Shown here one piece after another: positions 1 to 8,008 of a DNA stretch of 64,000 nucleotides. The DNA lies in contig NZ_MUNR01000011.1 of the NCBI RefSeq assembly GCF_002001045.1, positions 310,001 to 374,000 on the forward strand, read 5' to 3'. The translations under genes were made by a program, and so were the position numbers. The stretch is from Rhodanobacter sp. C01 (GTDB lineage Bacteria > Pseudomonadota > Gammaproteobacteria > Xanthomonadales > Rhodanobacteraceae). Each line of letters begins with the position of its first letter. The first letter of the stretch is position 1. The notes beneath the pieces were generated by a model. The model searched no databases, was not told where the DNA came from, and worked only from the letters and a program-made list of their open reading frames with translations.

Positions 1-11
1 GCCAGCGTCAT
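1..11 (-). CDS. 5' end of an unknown minus-strand gene, cut by window edge
   Basis: An ATG on the minus strand at 11..9 is preceded by a strong ribosome binding site (GAGGAGG, about 7 nt upstream). Only the first codons (M-T-L) lie in the window, so no function can be given. It follows the aldo/keto reductase, NmrA and TetR genes on the same strand and may belong to their operon. Confidence 0.5.
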
Positions 12-64
12 GCGGTCACCTCCTCGAAGATGGGTCGCGTCAGCCGCCCGTTGGGCAGCCGCAT
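8..64 (-). CDS. possible 18-codon leader peptide overlapping the next gene
   Basis: A short minus-strand reading frame (MRLPNGRLTRPIFEEVTA) lies between the TetR gene and the gene that leaves the window. Its stop overlaps the next start as ATGA, and the strong Shine-Dalgarno sequence of the next gene lies inside it. It could act in translational coupling. It could equally be a chance frame, because it has no clear ribosome binding site of its own. Confidence 0.2.
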   Translation of the reverse strand: MRLPNGRLTRPIFEEVTA

Positions 65-94
65 AAAGCCGGCATCATAGCGACTGTGCGAAGC

Positions 95-712
95 TCAGGC
101 GGTAGGTTTGCGACGCCTGGCTGGCGCTGGCGCCAGCGCCAGGCCTGCCAGCAGCAGATCGAGCAGTTGCGCGAAGGCTGCGTCCTCGCCCGGGCCGCTC
201 CACAGGTGGGCCATGCCGGGGTAGTGGAAACGCGAGGTGGCATCGAAGATCGCCAACGCAGTGGCCCTGGCATCCACCTTGCGGAAATCGCCGCTGGCTA
301 CGCCGGCGGCGATGATCGAGATGATCTGCTGCTGGAGGTGCTCGACGTGCTCGCCGATCACCTCGCGTGCATCGGCGGCCAGCGCACCGTAAGTGGCAAA
401 CAATTCGGGGTCGCCCAGCACCTTGTCGCGCTTGATCTCGCGCAGCGCGCCCAGCCACTGGCGCAGCCGTGCAGGCGGCGCAGCACGGCTGGCGGCGATC
501 GCCTGCAGCGGGGCGGTGACGCGCTCCAGCCATCCGCGCAGCACGGCATCGCGCAGCGCCGCCTTGCTGGCGAAATGGCGGTACACGCTGCCGTGGCTGA
601 CCCCCAAGGCTTGCGCCACATCGACCACGGTGGCTTTGCCGGGGCCGTAGCGTCGCAACACATTCTCGGCGGCGGCGAGGATGCGTTCAGGGGTCAGTGC
701 GGAGTCGTTCAT
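95..712 (-). CDS. TetR/AcrR family transcriptional regulator
   Basis: This 205-residue protein has the TetR layout: an N-terminal helix-turn-helix (about residues 8-55, with GKATVVDVAQALGVSHGSVY followed by RHFASKAALRDAV) and a helical ligand-binding C-terminal half. TetR proteins usually repress neighbouring genes by binding a short dyad and release it on ligand binding. Its start overlaps the stop of the NmrA-like gene by ATGA, so the two are probably co-translated. A 28-bp dyad over the promoter of this operon (2730-2757) is the obvious candidate operator, which would make the operon autoregulated. The inducer cannot be told from sequence. Confidence 0.9.
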   Translation of the reverse strand: MNDSALTPERILAAAENVLRRYGPGKATVVDVAQALGVSHGSVYRHFASKAALRDAVLRGWLERVTAPLQAIAASRAAPPARLRQWLGALREIKRDKVLGDPELFATYGALAADAREVIGEHVEHLQQQIISIIAAGVASGDFRKVDARATALAIFDATSRFHYPGMAHLWSGPGEDAAFAQLLDLLLAGLALAPAPARRRKPTA

Positions 713-1629
713 GCCACGGATTCAACCACGTCGCGGCTGGCGTTGACGAGTTCGTCGACCACGTAGCCCAGCGGGATGTGACCGTGCCTGTGCTCCACTG
801 CGCCGCCTTCGAAGTCGATCCAGCCATTGTTGAAGCCATCCAGCATGGCGATGCGCGGACCCGTACGACTGGCCGGCATGCCCTCGGCCTCGAAGCGCGC
901 CGCCCATTGCGTACGCGGCAGCGCGGTCGCCTCGACATCACGCTCGAGCACCGCGGCCAGCGCCTGTGCCATGTCCAGCGGGCTGTAACGCCGGGGGCCT
1001 TCCAGCTCGATCAGCCGGCGACCATGCCATGTCTCGGTGAGCGTGGTTGCGATGCTGCGGCCAATGTCGTCGGTGGCGACCATCGGTATCGCGCGATCGA
1101 GCGGGTGCAGGCAGCTGACGAGGCGTCCCTCGCGTTGTGCCAGCGCCACGTCCCAGCGCAGGTTTTCCATGAACCACGCGGCGCGCACATGCGCGTGCGG
1201 CATGGGCAGCGCGTCGAGTGCATCTTCCAGCAGGTGCAGCTGGGTGATGAGGCCAAGATCACGCTGGTGCTGGGCGCCGATCGAGGATAGTGCGACGACC
1301 TTGGGCGGCAACGCCCGGAGCAAGGCGGTGGTGAGTGTCTGCAGCAGGGCGCGCGACTCGGCGAAATCGGGGCTGGGCGCGAAGTTGGCCGGCAGCATGG
1401 CAAACACGCCGCCGACGTTGTTGAATGCAGTAGCCAGTGCGCCCGCATCGGACCAGTCGGCAATGGCAATTTCAGCGCCCTGTGCTTCCCAGGCCGCCGC
1501 CTTCGCCCTGTCGCGCACGATCGCGCGGACATGCTGGCCGCGGTCCAGCAGGTGCCTGGCGACGGCGCTGCCGACCTGGCCGCTGATGCCCATGATTGCG
1601 TACATGTCTTGTGATGCCATGACGTGCAT
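709..1629 (-). CDS. NmrA-like NAD(P)-binding protein (atypical SDR)
   Basis: The 306-residue protein begins with a Rossmann motif, GISGQVGSAVARHLLDRG, and keeps the NmrA/HSCARG pattern: D-W-S-D after the second strand, VVALSSIGAQ in the middle, and VRAAWFMENL. Proteins of this family sense or use NAD(P)H, or reduce small carbonyl or quinone substrates. I start at 1629 (M-H-V-M-A-S), because GAGGAA lies just upstream; the frame is open further upstream but the extra residues look non-coding. It sits 40 nt after the aldo/keto reductase and overlaps the TetR gene by ATGA. An oxidoreductase role is likely, and the substrate is unknown. Confidence 0.82.
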   Translation of the reverse strand: MHVMASQDMYAIMGISGQVGSAVARHLLDRGQHVRAIVRDRAKAAAWEAQGAEIAIADWSDAGALATAFNNVGGVFAMLPANFAPSPDFAESRALLQTLTTALLRALPPKVVALSSIGAQHQRDLGLITQLHLLEDALDALPMPHAHVRAAWFMENLRWDVALAQREGRLVSCLHPLDRAIPMVATDDIGRSIATTLTETWHGRRLIELEGPRRYSPLDMAQALAAVLERDVEATALPRTQWAARFEAEGMPASRTGPRIAMLDGFNNGWIDFEGGAVEHRHGHIPLGYVVDELVNASRDVVESVA

Positions 1630-1669
1630 GTGATGTTCCTCGGGTGGTGACGGAAAGGAGGGGCGTGCT

Positions 1670-2674
1670 TCAGCGCGCGTCGCGCTCGCTGTCGAGCATC
1701 GCCATCTGTGCGGCGGCGTAGCGGTCGCCCGCAGCAGAGCCGGGTGGCACGGCACGCTCGATCGCGGCGAGGTCATCTGTGCCGAGTGTTACCTGCAGCG
1801 CGCCCAGCGCTTCGTTCAGGCGTTCGCGGCTGCGCGCGCCCACCAGCGGCACGATGTCTTCGCCACGCGCCAGCACCCAGGCGATTGCGAGCTGGGCCAC
1901 GCTGACGCCGCGAGCCTCGGCCAGTCCACGCAGCACGTCGACCAGCTGCAGGTTGTGTTCCAGGTTCTCGCCCTGGAAGCGTGGCGAGTGCGTGCGGAAA
2001 TCGCCGGCATGGGTAGAGCGTTCCTTCGACCAGTGGCCGCTGATCAGGCCGCGTGAGAGTACGCCGTAGGCGGTGACGCCGATGCCGAGTTCGCGGCAGG
2101 TGGACAGAATGGTGTCCTCGATGCCGCGCGAGATCAGCGAGTACTCGATCTGCAGGTCGGCCACCGGCATGACCGCATGTGCGCGGCGGATGGTCGCCGC
2201 GCCCACCTCGGACAGGCCGAGGTGGCGCACGTAACCGGCCTGCACCAGTTCGGCGATGGCGCCGACGGTGTCCTCGATCGGTACGTTGGGATCGAGACGG
2301 GCCGGGCGATACACGTCGATGTAGTCAATGCGCAGGCGTTTGAGCGTGTAGGCCAGTGCAGTCTTCACCGCGGCGGGGCGGGCGTCGTAACCCAGCCACG
2401 CACCGTCGGGGCCGCGTTGGGCGCCGAACTTCACACTGAGCTGGTAGCTGTCGCGCGGCCGCCCGGCAAGCGCCTCGCCAAGCAGCATTTCGTTGTGACC
2501 CATGCCGTAGAAGTCGCCCGTGTCGAGCAGGGTGATGCCGGTGTCCAGCGCAGCGTGCACGGTGGTGATGCTTTCATTGCGATCGGTCATGCCGTACATG
2601 TCCGACATGGCCATGCAGCCGAGGCCGAGGGCGGAAACGCGCGGGCCGTTGTGGCCAAGGGTGCGGTGCTTCAT
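1670..2674 (-). CDS. aldo/keto reductase (AKR13-like), His of tetrad replaced
   Basis: This 334-residue TIM-barrel oxidoreductase would be NADP(H)-dependent and act on aldehydes or ketones in the cytoplasm. Of the AKR tetrad, Asp51 and Tyr56 (LLDTGDFYG) and Lys82 (LSVKFG) are present. The usual histidine of the Y-x-H-R motif is replaced: the segment reads [10 protein letters not shown], with Ala125 at the His position. The C-terminal cofactor loop ([14 protein letters not shown]) is typical. It is the first gene of an operon with an NmrA-like protein and a TetR regulator, transcribed from a recognisable promoter at 2717-2745. That context fits an inducible response to a reactive carbonyl or xenobiotic. 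Confidence 0.88.
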   Translation of the reverse strand: MKHRTLGHNGPRVSALGLGCMAMSDMYGMTDRNESITTVHAALDTGITLLDTGDFYGMGHNEMLLGEALAGRPRDSYQLSVKFGAQRGPDGAWLGYDARPAAVKTALAYTLKRLRIDYIDVYRPARLDPNVPIEDTVGAIAELVQAGYVRHLGLSEVGAATIRRAHAVMPVADLQIEYSLISRGIEDTILSTCRELGIGVTAYGVLSRGLISGHWSKERSTHAGDFRTHSPRFQGENLEHNLQLVDVLRGLAEARGVSVAQLAIAWVLARGEDIVPLVGARSRERLNEALGALQVTLGTDDLAAIERAVPPGSAAGDRYAAAQMAMLDSERDAR

Positions 2675-2716
2675 CGAAGTCGTCCTGGGGTATGGGCTTG
2701 GAGTGCGGGAGTTGGC

Positions 2717-2745
2717 ATGTTAGATCTTGGAATGACAGATTTCAA
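2717..2745 (-). promoter_or_regulatory. sigma-70-type promoter of the aldo/keto reductase operon
   Basis: On the minus strand TTGAAA (2745-2740) and TAACAT (2722-2717) are separated by exactly 17 bp, and the expected start site is about 35 nt upstream of the ATG at 2674. The promoter overlaps the dyad at 2730-2757, so a repressor bound there would block RNA polymerase. Confidence 0.6.
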
Positions 2746-2757
2746 ATTATGTCATTC
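2730..2757. promoter_or_regulatory. 28-bp dyad, candidate TetR operator
   Basis: A perfect 8-bp inverted repeat, GAATGACA and TGTCATTC, has a 12-bp spacer. It covers the -35 element and part of the spacer of the minus-strand promoter that drives the operon encoding the TetR regulator. Size and position fit a TetR-type operator. It may also affect glyA, which is transcribed the other way from 2860. Confidence 0.55.
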
Positions 2758-2859
2758 GATAATGGTCGAGATCGACGCCCGGATCGGGCCGGTGGCTGCA
2801 AACACCCGCCGGAGCTACACTTTCCGGCTCCATCCCGCTTGTTACCCGCAGAGGCCCGA

Positions 2860-4113
2860 ATGTTTCCGAAGAACTGCACGATCGCCGGTTATGACGATGA
2901 ACTGGCCAAGGCCATCGCCGACGAAGGTCAGCGTCAGGAAGACCACGTCGAACTGATTGCTTCGGAAAACTACGCCAGCCCGCGCGTGATGGAAGCGCAG
3001 GGTTCCAAGCTCACCAACAAGTACGCCGAGGGTTACCCGGGCAAGCGCTATTACGGTGGCTGCGAGTACGTCGATATCGCCGAGAAGCTGGCGATCGAAC
3101 GTCTGAAGCAGCTGTTTGGCGCCACCTACGCCAACGTGCAGCCGCATTCCGGCTCGCAGGCGAACCAGGCGGTGTACTTCGCGCTACTCAATCCGGGCGA
3201 CACGATCCTCGGCATGAGCCTGGCGCATGGCGGCCATCTCACCCACGGCGCCAAGGTCAATATCTCGGGCAAGCTGTTCAACGCGGTGCAGTACGGTGTC
3301 GATGCCGATGGCCGGATCGACTATGACGAGGTGCAGCGCCTAGCCACGGAGCACAAGCCGAAGATGCTGGTCGGCGGCTTCAGCGCCTATTCGCAGGTGG
3401 TCGACTGGGCGCGCATGCGCCAGATCGCCGATTCGGTCGGCGCACTGTTCTTCGTCGACATGGCGCACGTCGCCGGTCTGATCGCCGCTGGCGTGTACCC
3501 GAGCCCGTTGCCGCATGCGCACGTAGTTACCTCGACCACCCACAAGACCCTGCGCGGTCCGCGCGGCGGCATCATCGTGGCCAAGGACGCCGGCGAAGAA
3601 ATTGAGAAGAAGCTGCAATCGATCGTGTTCCCCGGCATCCAGGGCGGCCCGCTGATGCACGTGATCGCCGCCAAGGCGGTGGCGTTCAAGGAAGCGCTGG
3701 AGCCCGAGTTCAAGGCTTACCAGACCCAGGTAGTGAAGAACGCCAAGGCGATGGCCAAGACCTTCATCGAGCGTGGCTACAAGATCGTCTCCGGCGGCAC
3801 CGAGAACCACCTGATGCTGGTCGACATGATCGGCAAGGACGTCACCGGCAAGGACGCGGAAGAAGCACTGGGCAAAGCGCATATCACGGTCAACAAGAAC
3901 GCCGTGCCGAACGATCCGCGCAAGCCCTTCGTCACCTCCGGCCTGCGCGTAGGTACGCCGGCCGTCACTACTCGCGGCTATCTGGAAGCGGACTGCATCG
4001 AGCTGACGAACTGGATCTGCGACGTGCTGGATGCGCCGGGCGACGAAGCGGTGATCGCCAAAGTGCGTGCAAACGTCACGGCGCAGTGCAAGAAGTACCC
4101 GGTGTACGGCTGA
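2860..4113 (+). CDS. glyA: serine hydroxymethyltransferase
   Basis: GlyA interconverts serine plus tetrahydrofolate with glycine plus 5,10-methylenetetrahydrofolate, the main one-carbon source of the cell, and is a PLP enzyme. The 417-residue product has the family hallmarks: [12 protein letters not shown], the [15 protein letters not shown] loop, SGSQAN, and the PLP lysine Lys229 in [13 protein letters not shown]. Length is as in E. coli. The ATG at 2860 gives the standard N-terminus [12 protein letters not shown]; the open frame upstream is not GlyA-like. Transcription diverges from the aldo/keto reductase operon. Confidence 0.98.
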   Translation: MFPKNCTIAGYDDELAKAIADEGQRQEDHVELIASENYASPRVMEAQGSKLTNKYAEGYPGKRYYGGCEYVDIAEKLAIERLKQLFGATYANVQPHSGSQANQAVYFALLNPGDTILGMSLAHGGHLTHGAKVNISGKLFNAVQYGVDADGRIDYDEVQRLATEHKPKMLVGGFSAYSQVVDWARMRQIADSVGALFFVDMAHVAGLIAAGVYPSPLPHAHVVTSTTHKTLRGPRGGIIVAKDAGEEIEKKLQSIVFPGIQGGPLMHVIAAKAVAFKEALEPEFKAYQTQVVKNAKAMAKTFIERGYKIVSGGTENHLMLVDMIGKDVTGKDAEEALGKAHITVNKNAVPNDPRKPFVTSGLRVGTPAVTTRGYLEADCIELTNWICDVLDAPGDEAVIAKVRANVTAQCKKYPVYG

Positions 4114-4123
4114 GCCCATCGGC

Positions 4124-4822
4124 ATGCATGCCTTGCAGATCGGACTGATCGGCGACCGCAACGATGATGTGGTCGCCCATCGCGCCATTCCGCTGGCTTT
4201 GGGGATGACGGCCGATGCCTGCGGCGTGGAGATCGAGCCGACCTGGGTGCCGACCGATCAGGTCGGTGACGGTGCGGCGTTGGCCGAGTTCGATGGCCTC
4301 TGGTGCGTGCCGGCCAGCCCTTATTGCAGCATGGAGGGTGCGCTCACCGCGATCCGCGTGGCGCGTGAGCGGCATGTTCCGTTCCTGGGCACCTGCGGCG
4401 GCTTCCAGCATGCGGTGATCGAATATGCGCGCAATGCGCTGGGCTGGACCGATGCCGAGCACGCTGAAACGGCGCCGCAGGCGGAACGCCAGGTGATCGT
4501 GCCGCTGCTGTGTTCGCTGGTCGAGGTGACCGATGCGGTGCAGCTGGTCGCCGGTTCGCGGCTGGCGCAGGCCTATGGAGCAATCTCGATCGTCGAGGGT
4601 TATCACTGCAACTACGGCCTGAGCCCTGATTTTCGTCAAGCGCTTGCCAATGGCCCGCTGCATATCAACGCCGTGGATGATGCCGGCGACGTGCGTGGCA
4701 TCGAGCTGGACGGTCACCCTTTCTTCGTCGCCACCCTGTTCCAGCACGAGCGCGGCGCGCTGCACGGCCGATTGCCGCCGCTGGTGCGTGCTTTCGTGCA
4801 GACGATGATCGACACTTACTGA
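4124..4822 (+). CDS. CTP synthase C-terminal-region-related protein (class I glutamine amidotransferase fold)
   Basis: This 232-residue stand-alone protein resembles the glutaminase domain of CTP synthase. It keeps the nucleophile elbow G-T-C-G-G with Cys91 and the segment HPFFVATLF near the C-terminus. Where CTP synthase has the catalytic F-H-P-E, this protein reads F-Q-H-E (Gln207-His208-Glu209), so the catalytic His position holds Gln and the amidotransferase triad is altered. It starts 10 nt after glyA and ends 2 nt before nrdR, so all three are probably co-transcribed. Related proteins are annotated as CTP synthase C-terminal region-related (seleno)protein and their function is not established. 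Glutaminase activity should not be assumed. Confidence 0.7.
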   Translation: MHALQIGLIGDRNDDVVAHRAIPLALGMTADACGVEIEPTWVPTDQVGDGAALAEFDGLWCVPASPYCSMEGALTAIRVARERHVPFLGTCGGFQHAVIEYARNALGWTDAEHAETAPQAERQVIVPLLCSLVEVTDAVQLVAGSRLAQAYGAISIVEGYHCNYGLSPDFRQALANGPLHINAVDDAGDVRGIELDGHPFFVATLFQHERGALHGRLPPLVRAFVQTMIDTY

Positions 4823-4824
4823 GC

Positions 4825-5334
4825 ATGCATTGCCCCTTCTGCCAGCACGAAGACACCCGCGTGATTGATTCGCGACTGACCGAGGACGGCAGCACCGTGC
4901 GCCGTCGGCGCGAGTGTCCGCAGTGCAGCGAGCGCTTCAACACGTTCGAGACGGCCGAGCTGAAGCTGCCGACGATCGTGAAGAGCGGCGAGCGGCGCGA
5001 AGCGTTCGACGAGCGCAAGCTGCGCGTGAGCTTCGAGCGCGCGTTGCAGAAGCGGCCGGTGGCCAGTCATGACGTGGATACCTCGGTGCGTACCATCATC
5101 AACGACCTGCGTCGCAGCAGTGAACGCGAGATACCATCGCGCCAGCTCGGTGAGCTGGTAATGCGCGAGCTGAAGAATCTCGATCAGGTCGCCTATGTGC
5201 GCTTCGCCTCGGTCTACCGCAAGTTCGAGGACGTGCATGCGTTCCGCGAGGAGATCGAGAAGCTGGAGCGCGACCTGCCGGGACTGGACGAGATGCAGTT
5301 GCCGCTGCTGGGTGGCGGCAGGCGCGACAAGTGA
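4825..5334 (+). CDS. nrdR: transcriptional repressor NrdR
   Basis: NrdR represses ribonucleotide reductase genes by sensing ATP/dATP. The 169-residue protein begins with the diagnostic zinc ribbon, [17 protein letters not shown] with CPQC about 25 residues later. An ATP-cone domain follows ([16 protein letters not shown] through [11 protein letters not shown]). Length matches the family (150-170 residues). The ATG follows the preceding stop by 2 nt, which indicates an operon with glyA and the amidotransferase-like gene. Confidence 0.97.
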   Translation: MHCPFCQHEDTRVIDSRLTEDGSTVRRRRECPQCSERFNTFETAELKLPTIVKSGERREAFDERKLRVSFERALQKRPVASHDVDTSVRTIINDLRRSSEREIPSRQLGELVMRELKNLDQVAYVRFASVYRKFEDVHAFREEIEKLERDLPGLDEMQLPLLGGGRRDK

Positions 5335-5351
5335 GCGCGGGCTGACTGCGC

Positions 5352-5693
5352 ATGGTGACGCTGGATCGCTTCCGCGAACTTGCCATGCAGCTGCCGCAGG
5401 CGGAGGAAGTCGATCACTTCGGCACGCCATCGTTCCGTGTACGCGGCAAGATCTTCGCGCAGTTTTCCCGTCGCGATGATCGCGCCATTTTCAAATTTTC
5501 CCTCGACGAACTCGATGTGCTGCGCATGTCGGCCGGCGATCTGTTCGAGCCCGACCCGAGCTGGGGCAAGCATGGCTGGACGCATGTACGTATCGCCGCG
5601 ATGGAAGAGGTCTGGGTGAATCAGTTGTTGCGCGATGCATGGCGGCGTGTCACGCCTAAGAAGATTCATCTTGAGCTGGAATCCGGCACATGA
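5352..5693 (+). CDS. MmcQ/YjbR family protein
   Basis: This 113-residue protein matches the MmcQ/YjbR fold (double-stranded, CyaY-like, proposed DNA-binding): FRELAMQLPQAEEVDHFG at the N-terminus, FRVRGKIFAQF in the middle, and GWTHVRIAAMEEVWVNQLL before the end. No biochemical role is established for the family. The gene lies between nrdR and ribD. Its stop overlaps the ribD start as ATGA, so translation is coupled to riboflavin synthesis genes. Confidence 0.85.
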   Translation: MVTLDRFRELAMQLPQAEEVDHFGTPSFRVRGKIFAQFSRRDDRAIFKFSLDELDVLRMSAGDLFEPDPSWGKHGWTHVRIAAMEEVWVNQLLRDAWRRVTPKKIHLELESGT

Positions 5694-6790
5694 ACGTGGC
5701 CGCCTTCTCGGCGCTTGATCACGCGCATATGGCGCAGGCACTGCGGCTGGCCGAACGCGGCCTGTTCACCACCCAGCCCAATCCGCGCGTGGGTTGCGTG
5801 ATTGCACATGGCGCGAAAATCGTCGGCGAAGGCTGGCACCAGCGTGCCGGCGAGCCACATGCGGAAGTGTTCGCGCTGCGTGTGGCGGGTGATCGCGCGC
5901 GCGGTGCGACCGCCTACGTGACACTCGAGCCGTGCGCGCATCACGGGCGCACGCCGCCGTGTGCCGATGCCCTGATCGCTGCTGGTGTGAGGCGGGTGGT
6001 AGTCGCCGTCGATGATCCGTTCCCCCAGGTGGCAGGGCGTGGCATCGACAAACTGCGTGCGGCCGGCATCGTGGTCGACGTTGGCCTGATGCACGAAGCG
6101 GCGCGTGAGCTGAATATCGGCTTCTTCAGCCGGATCGAGCGTGCACGGCCGTGGGTGCGGCTGAAACTGGCGATGAGCCTGGACGGCCGCACGGCATTGG
6201 CCAATGGCGAATCGAAGTGGCTCACCGGTGAAGCGGCGCGCGCTGATGTGCAGCGCTGGCGTGCACGCAGCTCGGCGATCCTCAGCGGCAGCGGCACGGT
6301 ACTGGCCGACGACCCGCGACTCACCGTGCGCCTGTCCGGTGACGAGGAGTTCATGCCGCCACTGCGCGTGATTCTGGACCGTGGCCTGCGCACTCCGGCG
6401 GGTCACCACGTGCTGGATGGCTCGGCACCCACGCTGGTGCTGCATGCTGCGGCGGCATTTTGTGCGGACCGACGCTTCGAACGTGTCGAGTGCCTGGCGG
6501 TACCTGCGTCCGGTGAGGTGCTCGATCTGCGTGCCGTACTGGCGCTGCTGGCCGGACGCGGCTGCAACGAAGTGCATGTCGAGGCCGGCCCCACACTTTG
6601 CGGTGCATTGTTTGCCGCCGGTCTGGCGGATGAGCTGCTGTTGTATGTGGCACCCCTGCTGCTGGGCGACAGCGCCCGCCCGTTGCTGCAGCTGCCCACG
6701 CTCAGTGACATGGCGAGCTGCTGGCAACTGCAGCCGGTCGAGCAGCGTCAGCTTGACCACGACTGGCGCCTGCGCCTGCGCCCGCTCTGA
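5690..6790 (+). CDS. ribD: riboflavin biosynthesis deaminase/reductase RibD
   Basis: RibD is bifunctional. Its N-terminal cytidine-deaminase-like domain deaminates the pyrimidine product of GTP cyclohydrolase II, and its C-terminal domain reduces the ribose side chain with NADPH. The zinc-binding motifs are present: PHAEVFAL and PCAHHGRTPPC in the first 90 residues. The reductase domain follows (RPWVRLKLAMSLDGRTAL, and EAGPTLCGALF near the end). At 366 residues the length is normal. It overlaps the YjbR-like gene by 4 nt and is followed by an FMN riboswitch before ribE. Confidence 0.97.
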   Translation: MNVAAFSALDHAHMAQALRLAERGLFTTQPNPRVGCVIAHGAKIVGEGWHQRAGEPHAEVFALRVAGDRARGATAYVTLEPCAHHGRTPPCADALIAAGVRRVVVAVDDPFPQVAGRGIDKLRAAGIVVDVGLMHEAARELNIGFFSRIERARPWVRLKLAMSLDGRTALANGESKWLTGEAARADVQRWRARSSAILSGSGTVLADDPRLTVRLSGDEEFMPPLRVILDRGLRTPAGHHVLDGSAPTLVLHAAAAFCADRRFERVECLAVPASGEVLDLRAVLALLAGRGCNEVHVEAGPTLCGALFAAGLADELLLYVAPLLLGDSARPLLQLPTLSDMASCWQLQPVEQRQLDHDWRLRLRPL

Positions 6791-6899
6791 GCGCCGACTG
6801 TATGCGGCGGTGAACGCTGCATTTCGGTGTACGTCGCCAGCCAGCTCGTGCGTCGGTGCTAGACTGCGTCAGCCGGCCAAACCGGCAAACACCACATAG

Positions 6900-7104
6900 C
6901 GTCTTCAGGGCGGGGCGAAATTCCCCACCGGCGGTAGGTTGAAGGGTTCATCCCCGACAACGAGCCCGCGAGCGCCTTGGTCCGGCCCATAATGAACGAT
7001 CCGTCATGGAGCAGGGGCCAAGGGTCAGCAGATCCGGTCAGATGCCGGAGCCGACGGTTGGAAGCTGGCTACAGTTTCCTCACAGTCCGGATAAAGAGAA
7101 GACG
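6900..7104 (+). ncRNA. FMN riboswitch (RFN element)
   Basis: The conserved RFN blocks are readable in order: GGGCGGGGCGAAATTCCCCA, then CCGGCGGTA, a variable arm, CAGATCCGGT, CAGATGCCGGAGCCGACGGT, and finally CAGTCCGGATAAAGAGAAGACG. The closing stem pairs CGTCTTC (6900-6906) with GAAGACG (7098-7104). FMN binding to this class lowers expression of downstream riboflavin genes. It sits between ribD and ribE, so ribE and the genes behind it are the likely targets while ribD escapes this control. Confidence 0.95.
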
Positions 7105-7135
7105 GTCGGATGCGTGGCTTTGCGGCTGCGCGCCG

Positions 7136-7158
7136 GCCTCATGCCTTGGGGCGTTTTT
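7136..7158 (+). terminator. possible attenuator terminator of the FMN riboswitch
   Basis: About 30 nt after the aptamer a short hairpin (GCCTC, 7-nt loop, GGGGC) is followed directly by GTTTTT. This is the arrangement of an intrinsic terminator and could be the expression platform. The stem is only 5 bp with one G-U pair, so control at translation initiation remains possible. Confidence 0.45.
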
Positions 7159-7240
7159 CGCTTGTTGTTCAACGCGGGAAACGTTTCATGAAATCGAGCT
7201 TGTTCATGCGGAACATCGCCCTCCTGCCGGAGGCGTGCTG

Positions 7241-7882
7241 ATGTTTACCGGCATCATCCAGTCCGTGGGTCGCATTGCGCGCCTCGAGCCGCGTGGCGGC
7301 GATGTGCGTCTGGCCGTCGATACGGCCGACCTTGATCTCACCGATGTGCAGCTCGGCGATTCGATCGCGGTATCCGGCGTCTGCCTCACCGCGGTCACGC
7401 TGGAGCCGCGCGGCTTTAGTGCGGACGTCTCCAACGAGACGCTGTCGCTGACCTCGCTGGGCAAGCTGAAGGCTGGTGACCCGGTGAACCTGGAGAAGGC
7501 GCTGCGCCTGGCTGATCGTCTCGGTGGCCATCTGGTGTCGGGTCATGTCGACGGTCTCGGCAAGGTGGTGTCGATCACCCCGGATGGCCGCTCGCAGCGC
7601 TGGACGTTCGAGGTGCCCGCGTCGATCTCGCGCTACATCGCCGCCAAGGGCTCGGTCTGCATCGACGGCACCAGCCTCACTGTCAACGAAGTTGCGGGTC
7701 ATCGCTTCGGCGTCAACCTGATTCCGCATACGGTCGAACACACTGCGTTCCATGTGCGCCGCGTCGGTGATGCAGTGAACATCGAGGTGGATGTGGTGGC
7801 GCGCTATATCGAACGGCTGCTTTCCAGCGGCGAGACGCCGCGGCTGGACGAGGCATTTCTGAAGCAGCACGGCTTCGCGTGA
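7241..7882 (+). CDS. ribE: riboflavin synthase, alpha chain
   Basis: This enzyme dismutates two molecules of 6,7-dimethyl-8-ribityllumazine to riboflavin. The 213-residue protein has the invariant start MFTGIIQSVGRI and two tandem lumazine-binding repeats: ADVSNETLSLTSLG and HLVSGHVDG in the first, CIDGTSLTVNEV and NLIPHTVEHT in the second. The ATG at 7241 is preceded by GGAGG. Frames that begin earlier run through the riboswitch and are not coding. The gene is under FMN riboswitch control and is followed by a palindromic repeat and ribB. Confidence 0.97.
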   Translation: MFTGIIQSVGRIARLEPRGGDVRLAVDTADLDLTDVQLGDSIAVSGVCLTAVTLEPRGFSADVSNETLSLTSLGKLKAGDPVNLEKALRLADRLGGHLVSGHVDGLGKVVSITPDGRSQRWTFEVPASISRYIAAKGSVCIDGTSLTVNEVAGHRFGVNLIPHTVEHTAFHVRRVGDAVNIEVDVVARYIERLLSSGETPRLDEAFLKQHGFA

Positions 7883-7892
7883 ACTCCTCTAC

Positions 7893-7973
7893 CGTCATTC
7901 CAGCGAAAGCTGGAATCCAGTGCCTTGGTCGATGTGCCGGAGTCACTGGATTCCGGCTTTCGCCGGAATGACG
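7893..7973. repeat. paired GTCATTCC-type palindromic repeat
   Basis: Two facing copies of a hairpin unit form a larger inverted repeat in the gap between ribE and ribB. The left unit runs CGTCATTCCAGCGAAAGCTGG and the right unit ends GCCGGAATGACG. Each arm can also fold alone. Repeats of this type are scattered between genes of many Xanthomonadales and other proteobacteria. A related single hairpin is at 26000-26025. Confidence 0.8.
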
Positions 7974-8008
7974 ATTTCCCCTATTCCCCCGTTTCCTGGA
8001 CCTTGCCC

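Noticed and set aside
6977-7240. Open frame upstream of and joined to ribE, and a second small frame at 7006-7191
   Set aside because: Both run through the FMN riboswitch. The conserved RibE start is at 7241 with its own ribosome binding site.
7893-7973. Inverted repeat considered as insertion-sequence ends
   Set aside because: There is no transposase between the arms, only about 20 bp, and the unit belongs to a dispersed palindromic repeat family.
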